Source of the DNA: Actinomycetota bacterium | GTDB taxonomy: Bacteria > Actinomycetota > Acidimicrobiia > Acidimicrobiales > Acidimicrobilacustridaceae | Direction of reading: 5' to 3' | DNA: 64,000 nucleotides | Assembly: GCA_016185305.1 (NCBI GenBank) | Contig: JACPNV010000040.1 | Location: 1-64,000, forward strand | Shown here: positions 32,853-41,726 of the stretch, one piece after another | How positions within the stretch are numbered: the stretch's first letter is position 1 | Layout of the letters: the number at the start of each line of letters is the position of its first letter | The notes under the pieces: model-generated | Told to the model about the DNA's origin: nothing | The model's database searches: none | What the model saw: only the letters and a program-made list of their open reading frames with translations | Translations under genes and position numbers: made by a program

Positions 32853-34138
32853 GGTTGCCCCTTCGTCAAGGCCAGCAGGTACATGCCGTCGGTGTCCGCG
32901 GTCTGCGGCAGGAGGAGGAAGCCGCGGCCGACCGGCTCCCATGGCGATTCGCCGCCAGGCCCCGCGGGTTCGGCACCGGCCGGTAGCAGCTCGGGATGAT
33001 CGGCGCCAAGCCAGTCGTCGATGTCGACCGTCTCGGCGTTCGTCAACGTGCAGACGCTGAAGACCAGCCGGCCACCTGGTCGGAGTGCACCCGCCGCGGC
33101 GTCGAGCAACCCTCGCTGCAACACGGCCAGCTCGCCGACGTCGGACGGCCCGATGCGCCACCGAGCATCGGGGCGGCGGCGCAACGCGCCCAGGCCGGAG
33201 CACGGCGCATCGACCAGCACGCGATCGAAGCGAGTGCTGTCGGGCCACGGCGGCCTGGTGCCATCACCGGCGACAACCGACACCCGATCAGACAGGTGCA
33301 ACCGGGCGACGTTGCTGGCGATCAGCGCGGTGCGGCGGGGCCGCTGGTCGAGCGCGACCACGTCGGCGCCGGCCTGTGCCATCGCTGTCGTCTTCCCGCC
33401 GGGCGCGGCGCACAGATCGAGGACGCGTTCACCTGGCGCGGCCCCCACCGTCGCTGCGACCCATTGGGACGCGAGGTCTTGCACGTAGCCGTCGTCGCGG
33501 CGCGTCACCGGGGGCGGCGCGTTCATGGTCTCGAGCGCGGCCATCGCCCGCTCGTCGCCGAGATCGGCGCCGAGCCGATCGACGATCCAGTCGGGGTAGC
33601 TCAGCCGAACGGCCTCGCTCGGCCATGCGGGCTTGGCCTCCTTCACGAGCTTGCGCAGCACCGCGTTCACGAACGGGCGCACCTTCACCGGCGTGGCCGC
33701 CACGGTCGCGCTGACCGCCGCGTACGGCGGGATGTCGGTGAACGCGAGCTGGTACGCGCCGACGCGCAGGAACGAACGCACGACGGCGTCGGGCTCGGTG
33801 CTCGTGTAGCGATCGACCAGCCAGTCACACGAGCGTTGCCGTCTCGTGGCGCCGTAGACCAACTCGGTGACGAGCTTGCGATCGCGCTCGGGCAGCTCGC
33901 TGTGATCGAGCGCGTCGGGCACGACGATGTTGGCGTACGCGCCGTCTTGGTCGATGCGGCGGAGGAGCTCGGCGGCGAGCTTGCGCGTGCGGGTTCCCGG
34001 AGAACCGAGACGGTCGCGCGGGGGATTCTGCACCTGTTTGGGCTTGCTGCCCGCCTTGTTCTGCTTGGCCTTGGCGGGTTTGGTGCGGCCGCCGCGGGTG
34101 CCCCGCTTGTTGGGCGGGCGGGAGGGCTTCGCGCTCAT
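32849..34138 (-). CDS. rsmB: 16S rRNA m5C methyltransferase RsmB/Sun
   Basis: This 429-residue protein has a basic Lys/Arg/Pro-rich N-terminal tail (about 1-45), a NusB-like RNA-binding domain (about 48-180) and a methyltransferase domain. VLDLCAAPGGKTTAMAQAGA (about 240-259) is the SAM loop. VLVDAPCSGLGALRRRPDAR (about 311-330) holds the first catalytic Cys, and LVFSVCTLTNAET (about 369-381) the second. It methylates C967 of 16S rRNA. Start ATG 34138 overlaps the fmt stop (ATGA). Upstream in-frame sequence is a shadow of fmt. Confidence 0.95.
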   Translation of the reverse strand: MSAKPSRPPNKRGTRGGRTKPAKAKQNKAGSKPKQVQNPPRDRLGSPGTRTRKLAAELLRRIDQDGAYANIVVPDALDHSELPERDRKLVTELVYGATRRQRSCDWLVDRYTSTEPDAVVRSFLRVGAYQLAFTDIPPYAAVSATVAATPVKVRPFVNAVLRKLVKEAKPAWPSEAVRLSYPDWIVDRLGADLGDERAMAALETMNAPPPVTRRDDGYVQDLASQWVAATVGAAPGERVLDLCAAPGGKTTAMAQAGADVVALDQRPRRTALIASNVARLHLSDRVSVVAGDGTRPPWPDSTRFDRVLVDAPCSGLGALRRRPDARWRIGPSDVGELAVLQRGLLDAAAGALRPGGRLVFSVCTLTNAETVDIDDWLGADHPELLPAGAEPAGPGGESPWEPVGRGFLLLPQTADTDGMYLLALTKGQP

Positions 34139-35037
34139 GGCGCACCCAGCCGATCGCCGGGCACGAGATGGGCACCGTTCCTCCAGGCCTTTGCGTCTTG
34201 CCGACCCCTGCCCTCGGGCTGCACCTCGATGAGCGCGAGCGCGCCGCCGCCGCCCGTACCGGCAAGCAACGTCTTTGCTTCGAGCTCGCCGGGGGCCAGA
34301 TCGCTCGTGGCCGGGTCGAGACGCGCGCGCCAGATCTTCAGCCGCTGGCCGTGGATGGTCGTCCACGCGCCACCGATGCGGACCAGGCGGTGCAGGTCGA
34401 GGGCGGGCTTGGTCCAGTCGAGCTCGAGCTCGGACGGATCGATCTTGTCGGCATAGGTCGGCTCGCCGCGTTGGGGCACGGGTTCAGGGATGCCGTTCTC
34501 GAGGAGGCGAAGCAGGAGTTGCGTGCCGGCGTCGACCAGTCGTCGACGCAGCTCGTCTGCCGTCTCGTCCGGGCCGATGGTCAACGCTTCGGACGCGTAG
34601 ACCGCCCCCTCGTCGAGCGCCTCGTCGACCACCATGATGTCGACCCCGGTCGCCGCGTCACCGGCGAGGATCGCTCGCTCGACCGGAGCCGCTCCCCGCC
34701 ATCGCGGCAGCAGGGAGAAGTGCATGTTCAGCATCGGCAGCGCGTCGAGGACGTGGGGCGCAAAGATGCGGCCGAACGCGACCACGATCGCCGCGTCCGC
34801 GCCCACACCGAGCGCCGCGTCGATGTCGGTCGTCACCGGGATGCCGAGGTCGAGCGCGGCGGCTTTCACCGGGCTCGGCCGGAGGGCACCGCCTCTCCCC
34901 CGCTTCTTGTCGGCCCGGGTGACGGCCAGCGCGACGTCGTAGTCCGCCGCGACCAACGCCCGCAGGGTCGGCACGGCCATCGCCGGCGTGCCGAAGTACA
35001 CGAGCCGGCGGGGATGGGCAGGCGCGGGCGCGGGCAT
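34135..35037 (-). CDS. fmt: methionyl-tRNA formyltransferase
   Basis: This 300-residue enzyme formylates Met-tRNA for initiation. LVYFGTPAMAVPTLRALV (about 12-29) is the N-terminal Rossmann strand, NMHFSLLPRWRGAAPVERAI (about 103-122) holds the catalytic Asn-His and the SLLPxxRG tRNA loop, and GVDIMVVDEALDEGAVY contains the catalytic Asp. The C-terminal OB domain (about 205-300) contacts tRNA. It is 19 bases after def, its functional partner, and overlaps rsmB by four bases. Confidence 0.97.
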   Translation of the reverse strand: MPAPAPAHPRRLVYFGTPAMAVPTLRALVAADYDVALAVTRADKKRGRGGALRPSPVKAAALDLGIPVTTDIDAALGVGADAAIVVAFGRIFAPHVLDALPMLNMHFSLLPRWRGAAPVERAILAGDAATGVDIMVVDEALDEGAVYASEALTIGPDETADELRRRLVDAGTQLLLRLLENGIPEPVPQRGEPTYADKIDPSELELDWTKPALDLHRLVRIGGAWTTIHGQRLKIWRARLDPATSDLAPGELEAKTLLAGTGGGGALALIEVQPEGRGRQDAKAWRNGAHLVPGDRLGAP

Positions 35038-35056
35038 CTGGACAGCAACTCGCTCG

Positions 35057-35614
35057 TCAGTCGGCGTCGACGGTGCCGTCGCTGTGGATGACCTTGTTGC
35101 TCGCCTTGTCGGTGCGGCGAGGCTGTTCGCCGAGCATCAGCTCGCGCAGCTCCTTCTTGGCCGCCTTCTTCTGCTCGTCGTTGAGGTGCTCGACGAGCAG
35201 CGTGCCGTTGAGATGGTCGAGCTCGTGCTGGAACAGCCGACTCTCGATCTCGTCGGCCTCGAGTTGCACCTCGTTGCCGTCGAGGTCGAGGCCGGCGATG
35301 AGGATGCGCTTGGGTCGTACGATCTCGAAGTAGAGGCCAGGCACCGAGAGGCATCCCTCGCTGTAGTCCCATTCGCCGTCGCTCTCGCGGATCTCGGGGT
35401 TGATGAGCACGCCCTTGTGGCCCTCGTGGTCGTACACGAAGAACCGCTTCTGCACCCCGACTTGGGGCGCCGCCAGCCCGAGCCCTGGCGCGTCGTACAT
35501 CGTCACGAACATGTCGTCGACCAGGCGCGCCAACTTGCCATCGATGTCGGTCACGTCGGCCGCGCGCTGCTTCAAGACCGGATCGCCGATGATGCGGATG
35601 GTGTAGGGAGCCAT
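35057..35614 (-). CDS. def: peptide deformylase
   Basis: This 185-residue metallo-hydrolase removes the formyl group from nascent proteins. The three family motifs are present: PGLGLAAPQVG (motif 1, about 43-53), EGCLSVPG (motif 2, about 86-93, with metal Cys) and QHELDHLNGTL (motif 3, about 129-139, HExxH with two metal His). The C-terminal tail after residue 150 is Lys/Arg-rich. Its ATG is followed upstream by a hairpin-rich gap. It heads the def-fmt-rsmB-mog run. Confidence 0.97.
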   Translation of the reverse strand: MAPYTIRIIGDPVLKQRAADVTDIDGKLARLVDDMFVTMYDAPGLGLAAPQVGVQKRFFVYDHEGHKGVLINPEIRESDGEWDYSEGCLSVPGLYFEIVRPKRILIAGLDLDGNEVQLEADEIESRLFQHELDHLNGTLLVEHLNDEQKKAAKKELRELMLGEQPRRTDKASNKVIHSDGTVDAD

Positions 35615-35635
35615 CGCGGAGCAGGCTACTTGCCT

Positions 35636-35722
35636 GGGGGCTGCGCCCCCACGCACGCTCCGCGGGCTGCGCGTGCTCCCCATCGCCGGCGGGCTCCCTG
35701 GCGGTCGCGCCACCGGGCGGCG
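35636..35722. repeat. cluster of three adjacent hairpins upstream of def
   Basis: Three inverted repeats follow one another in the divergent def/methyltransferase gap: GGGGGC-tgc-GCCCCC (35636-35650), GCACGC with GCGTGC (35653-35676), and CCCTGGCG with CGCCACCGGG (about 35697-35717, one bulge). No T-run follows any of them, so they do not look like simple terminators. REP-like palindromes or leader structures are possible. Confidence 0.6.
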
Positions 35723-35785
35723 CTTGCCACGTCGACAACGAGTCATCGACCCGACCCCGCAAGCACCTGTCGCTAGGTTGACGGG

Positions 35786-36421
35786 GTGCCAGACAGTGGC
35801 GAGCACTACTTCAGCAGCCAGCCTGCCACCGGCTCGCGGCGCCGGACCGTGACGCTGGCGCTTCCGGACCTGACCGTCGAGCTCGAGACCGACCGCGGCG
35901 TCTTCTCTGCCGACCGCATCGACCCCGGCACGAAGCACCTTTTGCGCGAGGTGTCGGTTGCCGGCGACGCCAAGAACGTGCTCGATCTCGGCACCGGCTA
36001 CGGGCCTATCGCAGTGGCCCTCGCCATGCGGTTGCCGGCGGCGACGATCTGGGCGACCGAAGTCAACGAGCGGGCGGCCGCGCTGGCCGAAGTGAACGCG
36101 GGCCGGGCCGGGGTGGCCGAGCGCGTTCACGTGGTGCGAGTGCGAGAGGACGATGACCGGCTGGCGGCGATCCCCGACTCGATCGCGTTCGATGCCGTCT
36201 TCAGCAACCCGCCCATCCGCGTGGGCAAGGCCCGGCTCCACTCGTCGCTCTCGGGCGCGCTCGGGCGTATGAGCCCGACCGGCCGGGCCTACCTGGTCGT
36301 GCAGAAGCACCTCGGCTCGGACTCGTTGCAGCGCTGGCTCTCAGGCGCAGGCTGGCCGACCGTACGCCTGGGTTCGCGAGCGGGCTACCGCATCCTCTGT
36401 GTGTCGCGCGCCCGCCCCTGA
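35786..36421 (+). CDS. RsmC-like class I methyltransferase
   Basis: This 211-residue SAM methyltransferase resembles the C-terminal half of RsmC. It begins HYFSSQPATGSRRRTVTLAL, then GVFSADRIDPGTKHLLRE, the SAM loop NVLDLGTGYGPIAVALAM (about 64-81) and the catalytic/target motif FSNPPIRVGKARLH (about 137-150), an NPP[IY] motif for N2-guanine methylation of 16S rRNA. It lacks the N-terminal half of E. coli RsmC, as is usual for actinobacterial forms. GTG 35786 is used. It is one of few plus-strand genes and is divergent from def. Confidence 0.88.
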   Translation: MPDSGEHYFSSQPATGSRRRTVTLALPDLTVELETDRGVFSADRIDPGTKHLLREVSVAGDAKNVLDLGTGYGPIAVALAMRLPAATIWATEVNERAAALAEVNAGRAGVAERVHVVRVREDDDRLAAIPDSIAFDAVFSNPPIRVGKARLHSSLSGALGRMSPTGRAYLVVQKHLGSDSLQRWLSGAGWPTVRLGSRAGYRILCVSRARP

Positions 36422-36448
36422 ACCACGGGGGCGCTCGCCATGGGGCGC

Positions 36449-38224
36449 TCAGATGCGACGGGGATCGACCTCGACGCGAAGCCGGCCCGGGGGTCGTGCT
36501 GCCGCGGCCAGCGCGTCGCACAACGTCCGGTGATCGGGCGCCCGCAACAGCCACATGCCGTCGCTCGGCCCGAGCACCTCGACACCGAGCGGTGCGCCGA
36601 ACGAGTCGATGAACGCCTCGGCCGCCGCGCCTGACACGGCTGCCATCGCGGTGACCGGAGGGAACCCCAGAGCCGTGCGCCGCTCGTTCTCCGCGGCCGC
36701 GACGCGCGCGGCATCGCCGAGCAGCGCCGCCTGGACGACTTCGTGCTGTGGCAGGCGGGTCTGCACCAGCAACCGGCCGCCCATCGAGCGTGCCGATGAG
36801 GAGGAGGTCTCGCGACCGCCGACGAGCCGGGCGCCGCGCACGAGCAATGACAATGCCTGCTCTGCGGCGCGGTAGCGCGGCGCCAGCAACTCCTGGTCGA
36901 AATCGAGATAGGCGACGACGTCGGCGTGCCGCAGGTGATGGAGCACCGCCTCGGTACCGACGTAGACGCGGGCATCACCATCGCCGGCCGATCGCTCACC
37001 GGTCACGTCGACCACCGAGGTCTCGGCCAGCGCCTCCAGCTCCTCACGCAAGCGAGACACCCCGACGCGCAGGTTCTTGAACTTCGTCGACCCGCACTTC
37101 TCGCAGACGGCAGGCCGGGTCTGACCGCACCGCATGCAGACGAACAGTCCCGCGTCGTCCTGGGTCACCGACGACTCGCATCGCTCGCAACGGGCCAACT
37201 CGCGGCAGGTCGCGCATGCGAGCAGGCGGGACCGGCCCTTGCGGTTCAGCACGCACACCACTCGCGCGCCTGACCGCAGCGCGGACGTGACTCGGTCGGT
37301 CAGCAGACCCTTCGCCGGATCTTCGTGGCGCATGTCGACGACATCGATCACGGGCCAGCCCGACCGCTCGAACCCCCGCGACGTCGTGAAGAGGCGACCG
37401 GCGCCGAGCGCTTCGAGCGTCGGAGCCGGCGAGACCAGCACGCAGCCGGCACCAGCGCGGGCCGCTCGCTCGATGGCGACGTCGCGGGCGTGCCACGTCG
37501 GCGATCGTTCCTCCTGGTACGCCTCGTCATGCTCGTCGAGAACGAACACCGTCGACAGGTCGCGCACCGGCGCCCACGCAGCCGCCCGGGCGCCGACCAC
37601 GACCGAGCAGCCCGCCCGCGCCAGGGGCCAGTCGTTGGGGAGGATTGCCGTGGGCAGGCCGGCGCGCCGCAGGCGCATGCCGAGATGCTTCGCCGCCACG
37701 ACCGATGGCGCGAGCACCAGCGTGTCGCCACGAGCGGCGCCTTCCACGACGACCGGGAGCATGTCGACCGTCGGGGGAAGCCGAAGCGTCGCAACCCCTC
37801 CGCCCGTCACCGAACCAACCGCGTCGCGCGCTGCCGCCTGCACCTCGGGCAGACCGGGTACCGAAGCCTCGGGCGGCCGCGCCGCCGCCGTCGGCAACCT
37901 CGTGACCGCACGATCGGCCGTCGCGGTGCCGAGGAACGACGCCGGGCGGCCGGCCCATCGCCACGCCGCCCAGCTCGCCAACTCGATGAGCTCCGGCGGC
38001 GGCCCCCACCCCGTCACCTTGGCGAGCGGCAGCAGGTTCAGCCCCGGCGGCGGCTCCACGCCGTCGGCGACCACCCGCCCGCCGACTCGCCGGCCGTGCA
38101 GCTCGACGCGCACGACCGATCCCACGCGCACCTGGCCCCCGAGGTTGCCGGGGACCAGGTAATCGAAGGTCTTGTCGATGGCCGGAACGTCAGGCAGGAC
38201 CCGAACGGTGCGGCAGTCGTTCAA
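36449..38224 (-). CDS. priA: PriA-like primosomal protein with degenerate helicase motifs
   Basis: This 591-residue protein has the PriA layout: N-terminal DNA-binding domain (about 1-105, TFDYLVPGNLGGQVRVGSVV), a helicase-like core, a zinc-binding insertion with four Cys pairs (ACATCRELARCERC and FVCMRCGQTRPAVCEKCG) and a C-terminal domain (about 480-591). The Walker A position reads VVVEGAARGDTLVLAPS instead of GxTGSGKT, and motif II is DEHDE, so ATPase activity is probably lost, as in other actinobacterial PriA-like proteins. It may retain fork binding and loading roles. The start is uncertain: TTG 38224 is used; the stop of metK is 26 bases upstream. Confidence 0.88.
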   Translation of the reverse strand: MNDCRTVRVLPDVPAIDKTFDYLVPGNLGGQVRVGSVVRVELHGRRVGGRVVADGVEPPPGLNLLPLAKVTGWGPPPELIELASWAAWRWAGRPASFLGTATADRAVTRLPTAAARPPEASVPGLPEVQAAARDAVGSVTGGGVATLRLPPTVDMLPVVVEGAARGDTLVLAPSVVAAKHLGMRLRRAGLPTAILPNDWPLARAGCSVVVGARAAAWAPVRDLSTVFVLDEHDEAYQEERSPTWHARDVAIERAARAGAGCVLVSPAPTLEALGAGRLFTTSRGFERSGWPVIDVVDMRHEDPAKGLLTDRVTSALRSGARVVCVLNRKGRSRLLACATCRELARCERCESSVTQDDAGLFVCMRCGQTRPAVCEKCGSTKFKNLRVGVSRLREELEALAETSVVDVTGERSAGDGDARVYVGTEAVLHHLRHADVVAYLDFDQELLAPRYRAAEQALSLLVRGARLVGGRETSSSSARSMGGRLLVQTRLPQHEVVQAALLGDAARVAAAENERRTALGFPPVTAMAAVSGAAAEAFIDSFGAPLGVEVLGPSDGMWLLRAPDHRTLCDALAAAARPPGRLRVEVDPRRI

Positions 38225-38247
38225 AGGCGCGTGCTCGGAGCCGTGAC

Positions 38248-39444
38248 TCAGAGTCCGAGCGCGGACTTGAGGTCGTCGACCTTGTTGGTCTGCTCCCAGG
38301 TGAAGCCGTCGCTCGACGTACGACCGAAGTGGCCGTACGCCGCGGTCTGCCGGAAGATCGGGCGGCGTAGGTCGAGATCGCGGAGGATGGCCGCGGGGCG
38401 CAGGTCGAAGACCTCGCGCACGCCCTTTTCGATCTGGGCCGGGTCGACGTTCTCTGAACCGAACGTCTCGACGAGGATCGACAGCGGGTGAGCCACACCG
38501 ATGGCGTACGCGACCTGCACCTCGCACTTGGCGGCGGCGCCGGCCGCGACGACGTTCTTCGCGACCCAGCGAGCCGCATAGGCAGCCGAGCGGTCGACCT
38601 TCGAGGGGTCCTTCCCCGAGAAGGCGCCACCACCGTGACGACCCATGCCGCCGTAGGTGTCGACGATGATCTTGCGCCCGGTGAGCCCGGCGTCGCCGAC
38701 CGGACCACCGATCACGAACCGGCCGGTCGGGTTGACGAACACCTCGTAGTCGTCGTTGGCGAACTGCTCGGGCAGCACCGGCTTGATGACGTGCTCGATG
38801 AGATCAGGCTTGATCTCGCTGTCGCGATCGACACCGTCGTTGTGCTGGGTCGAGATGAGGACGGTGCGCAACCGGGTCGGCTTGCCGTCGACGTAATCGA
38901 CCGTCACCTGGGTCTTGCCGTCGGGCCGGAGGTACGGGACCTTGCCCGATTTGCGGACCTCGGCGAGCTGCTCGGCCATGCGGTGGGCGAGGTGGATCGG
39001 CAACGGCATCAAGACATCGGTCTCGTCGGTCGCGTAGCCGAACATCATCCCCTGGTCGCCCGCGCCCTGCTTGTTGAGCAGATCTTCGCCACTCGAGCCG
39101 CTGCGGACCTCTTCGGAGTCGTTCACGCCCTGGGCGATGTCGGGTGACTGCTCGTCGATGGCGGTCAGCACGGCGACGACCTTGCCGTCATAGCCGTAGG
39201 ACTCGCGGTCATAGCCGATCTCGCAGATGGTCTTGCGAGCAACGCCCGGGATGTCGATGTAGGCGTTGGTGGTGATCTCGCCGCCGATCAGGCACATGCC
39301 GGTCGTCACGAAGGTCTCGCACGCCACCCGGCTCTGCGGGTCTTCGGCGAGCATGGCGTCGAGTACGGCATCAGAGATCTGGTCGGCCATCTTGTCGGGA
39401 TGGCCCTCCGTCACCGACTCAGAGGTGAAGGTCCAACTGCTCAC
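38248..39444 (-). CDS. metK: S-adenosylmethionine synthetase
   Basis: This 398-residue enzyme makes SAM from methionine and ATP. It begins [20 protein letters not shown], has [20 protein letters not shown] (about 116-135, the GAGDQG ATP motif), [19 protein letters not shown] and [19 protein letters not shown] (about 264-282, the P-loop-like GGGAFSGKD). GTG 39444 is chosen because AGGAG lies 7 bases upstream and the conserved N-terminus starts there. Upstream is a 101-base leader with a 12-bp palindrome. Confidence 0.98.
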   Translation of the reverse strand: MSSWTFTSESVTEGHPDKMADQISDAVLDAMLAEDPQSRVACETFVTTGMCLIGGEITTNAYIDIPGVARKTICEIGYDRESYGYDGKVVAVLTAIDEQSPDIAQGVNDSEEVRSGSSGEDLLNKQGAGDQGMMFGYATDETDVLMPLPIHLAHRMAEQLAEVRKSGKVPYLRPDGKTQVTVDYVDGKPTRLRTVLISTQHNDGVDRDSEIKPDLIEHVIKPVLPEQFANDDYEVFVNPTGRFVIGGPVGDAGLTGRKIIVDTYGGMGRHGGGAFSGKDPSKVDRSAAYAARWVAKNVVAAGAAAKCEVQVAYAIGVAHPLSILVETFGSENVDPAQIEKGVREVFDLRPAAILRDLDLRRPIFRQTAAYGHFGRTSSDGFTWEQTNKVDDLKSALGL

Positions 39445-39493
39445 AAAGGTCTCCTGTTCGTGTGTGCTCCCCAAACGCCAACTGCTGTGCGGC

Positions 39494-39505
39494 GTGACCG
39501 GTCAC
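39494..39505. promoter_or_regulatory. perfect 12-bp palindrome at the metK promoter
   Basis: GTGACCGGTCAC lies 50 bases upstream of metK. A TATCGT hexamer (minus strand, 39509-39504) that could be a -10 overlaps its edge, which would put the palindrome at the transcription start, a typical repressor position. No regulator is identified and no -35 is convincing. Confidence 0.4.
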
Positions 39506-39545
39506 GATAGTGGAGCGGCCTGGCGGAGACGGCATTCGAGCGTGC

Positions 39546-40733
39546 TCAACCTCGGGTCGAGATGACGGCATCGAGCACGGCATCGGCGATGGTGCGCTTG
39601 GATGCGAGATCGACCCGCTGCGCGGCACCTCCGGCCGTCACGATCGTGACCGCGTTGGTGTCGTGCTCGAAGCCCGTTCCGGGGGCCGAGACGTCGTTGG
39701 CGACGATCAGATCGAGGTTCTTCCTCGTCAGCTTGTCGCGGGCCGATGCCACCACGTCCTGCGTCTCGGCCGCGAAGCCGACGAGCACCTGCCCACGCGG
39801 CTTGCTCTGGCCGAGGTCGACGAGGAAGTCGTGCGTGGGCGCGAGCTCGATGGTCGGCACGCGGCCCGCGGTCTTCTTGAGCTTGTGGTCGGCGGGATCG
39901 GCGACCCGGAAGTCGGCGACCGCGGCAGCCATGATGATCAGGTCGTACTGCGATGCTCGCGGCACGATGGCGTCCTGCATCTCGGCGGCGCTCCCCACCC
40001 TGACGACTTCCGCCCCCGCAGGTGCGGGCCGGTCGACCGTCGTCACGAGCGTGACCTTGGCGCCCCGGTCGAGCGCCGCCTCGGCCAGCGCGTAGCCCTG
40101 CTTGCCCGACGAGCGGTTGGTGATCACCCGCACCGGATCGATGGGCTCGCGGGTGCCACCCGCGCTGACGAGCACCCGCCAACCGTCGAGGTCCTTCGGC
40201 GCGACGACCCGCTCGACCTCGGCCACGATCGTCTCCGGCTCGGCCAGCCTCCCGGCGCCGAGGTCGCCGCCCGCCAAACGGCCCGATTCGGGTGGAACGA
40301 CGTGTACGCCCCTCGCTCGCAGCGTCTCGAGGTTCGCCTGCACGGCCGCGTGCTCCCACATCTCGGTGTGCATGGCGGGGCACACGACCACCGGTGCACG
40401 CGTGGCGAGCAGGGTGGCGGTCAGCAGGTCATCGGAGATGCCCGCGGCGTAGGAGCCGAGGAGCCGGGCGGTGGCGGGGCAGACGAGCACCAGGTCGGCT
40501 TTCTGGCCCAGGCGGGTGTGCGGGATCGGGTCGCGCTCGCCGAAGATCGACGCCTGCACCGGCTCGGACGCGAGCGCATCGAAGGTGGCGCGGCCGACGA
40601 ACCGCTCTGCGCCCTCGGTCATGATAGGGCTGACGTGCGCGCCCGCATCGACCAACCGGCGGCACACCTCGACCGCCTTGTAGGCGGCGATCCCGCCGGT
40701 CACGCCCAGCACGACGGTGCGCCCGGCGAGCAT
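39546..40733 (-). CDS. coaBC: bifunctional phosphopantothenoylcysteine decarboxylase/synthetase
   Basis: This 395-residue fusion makes 4'-phosphopantetheine in coenzyme A synthesis. The N-terminal flavoprotein CoaC (about 1-180) starts VVLGVTGGIAAYKAVEVCRR, carries a His in DPIPHTRLGQKADLVLVCPA and the PAMHTEMW motif with the substrate Met/Asn position. The C-terminal CoaB (about 185-395) has VLVSAGGTREPIDPVRVITN, SSGKQGYALAEAALDRGA and the KKTAGRVPTIELAPTHDFL lysine motif. It follows rpoZ by 38 bases, in the common gmk-rpoZ-coaBC-metK order. Confidence 0.97.
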   Translation of the reverse strand: MLAGRTVVLGVTGGIAAYKAVEVCRRLVDAGAHVSPIMTEGAERFVGRATFDALASEPVQASIFGERDPIPHTRLGQKADLVLVCPATARLLGSYAAGISDDLLTATLLATRAPVVVCPAMHTEMWEHAAVQANLETLRARGVHVVPPESGRLAGGDLGAGRLAEPETIVAEVERVVAPKDLDGWRVLVSAGGTREPIDPVRVITNRSSGKQGYALAEAALDRGAKVTLVTTVDRPAPAGAEVVRVGSAAEMQDAIVPRASQYDLIIMAAAVADFRVADPADHKLKKTAGRVPTIELAPTHDFLVDLGQSKPRGQVLVGFAAETQDVVASARDKLTRKNLDLIVANDVSAPGTGFEHDTNAVTIVTAGGAAQRVDLASKRTIADAVLDAVISTRG

Positions 40734-40771
40734 GGCCTCAGACCCGGCTCTCGGTCACGCCGCCGGCCAGG

Positions 40772-41098
40772 TCAGCCGGCGTCGGCCGGGGCGGGTTCGG
40801 GCTCAGCCTCGGGCGGCGCGTCGGTGGCCTTGATCTTGTCGACCGCGATCTCCTCGAACGCGATCGACAGCGGCTTGCGGGCGACCGAGGTGACCTGGGG
40901 TGGGATGGCGGCGCCGAGGCCCTCGCCGAGCTGGCCGAAGTAGGCGTTGATCTGCCGCGCCCGCGTGGCGCCCAAGGTGACCAGCTTGAACTTCGAGTCG
41001 ACCTTGCTGAGCAACACTTCGACCTTCGGGTTCATCATCGAGTCGTGGACTTGCGCCATGCGGGTGATCTCCAGATCGGCAGATTGCGAGCGTGCCAT
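40772..41098 (-). CDS. rpoZ: RNA polymerase omega subunit
   Basis: This 108-residue protein carries the omega core LVTLGATRARQINAYFGQLG (about 40-59), with the R-A-R-Q-I-N element that contacts the beta' subunit, then SVARKPLSIAFEEIAVDKIK (about 71-90). It helps fold and hold beta' in RNA polymerase. The N-terminal 20 residues and the Pro/Ala/Glu tail are variable. An internal ATG near residue 21 (MMNPKVEVLL) could be the true start. It lies between gmk and coaBC. Confidence 0.93.
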   Translation of the reverse strand: MARSQSADLEITRMAQVHDSMMNPKVEVLLSKVDSKFKLVTLGATRARQINAYFGQLGEGLGAAIPPQVTSVARKPLSIAFEEIAVDKIKATDAPPEAEPEPAPADAG

Positions 41099-41141
41099 CT
41101 TACCGCCAACCGCACGGTGGCGACATATCGGCGAAGGACCG

Positions 41142-41681
41142 TCAGCTATGCGAGCGAGCCTCGTCGATCAGCGCCCGGATGTCGGCGACGGCGGTTGGCA
41201 GGTCATCGTTGACGACGAAGGCCGCGCCGAGCTGGCGCGCCCGCGCCACCTCGCGTTCGGCGGTCTCGATGCGCTCGTCCACCAGTGCGGGTGGGTCGCC
41301 CCGGCCGAGCAGCCGGTCGCGCTGGATGCGGCGCGACGGCGCGTCGACGAAGATCAGCAGCGCTCCCGGATCGCGCTGTTTCACCTGCTCAGCGCCTTGG
41401 ACGTCGATCTCGAGGACGACGTCTTGGTCGGCGGCGGGGTACGGGAACGGCGTGCCGTAGAGCTGGCCGAGGAACTCGGCGTGCTCGAGGAACCCGTCGG
41501 CGGCGATGTTGCGCTCGAAGGTCGGGCGATCGACGAACACGTAGGCGTCGGCTGGCTCGGAGGGCCGCGGCTCGCGGGTGGTCCACGACCGGCTCAGCCA
41601 GAGCCGGGGATCGTCGACCACCAGGCGGGCGACAACAGTTCCCTTGCCTACCCCACCTGGGCCGGAGATGACGATGATCAC
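41142..41681 (-). CDS. gmk: guanylate kinase
   Basis: This 179-residue enzyme phosphorylates GMP with ATP. It has the P-loop ISGPGGVGKGTVVARLV (about 5-21), the GMP-binding SRSWTTREPRPSE (about 30-42, S-x-x-TTR-x-x-R), AYVFVDRPTFERNIAADGFL and the lid region. It is shorter than many Gmk proteins at the N-terminus. The GTG at 41681 starts right at the conserved strand IIVISGPGG. It follows mihF by 45 bases, as in many actinobacteria. Confidence 0.95.
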   Translation of the reverse strand: MIIVISGPGGVGKGTVVARLVVDDPRLWLSRSWTTREPRPSEPADAYVFVDRPTFERNIAADGFLEHAEFLGQLYGTPFPYPAADQDVVLEIDVQGAEQVKQRDPGALLIFVDAPSRRIQRDRLLGRGDPPALVDERIETAEREVARARQLGAAFVVNDDLPTAVADIRALIDEARSHS

Positions 41682-41726
41682 CCGGTGTTGTCTAGCGGAC
41701 TCGGCGGGCCGAGCAGAGATGGGTGG

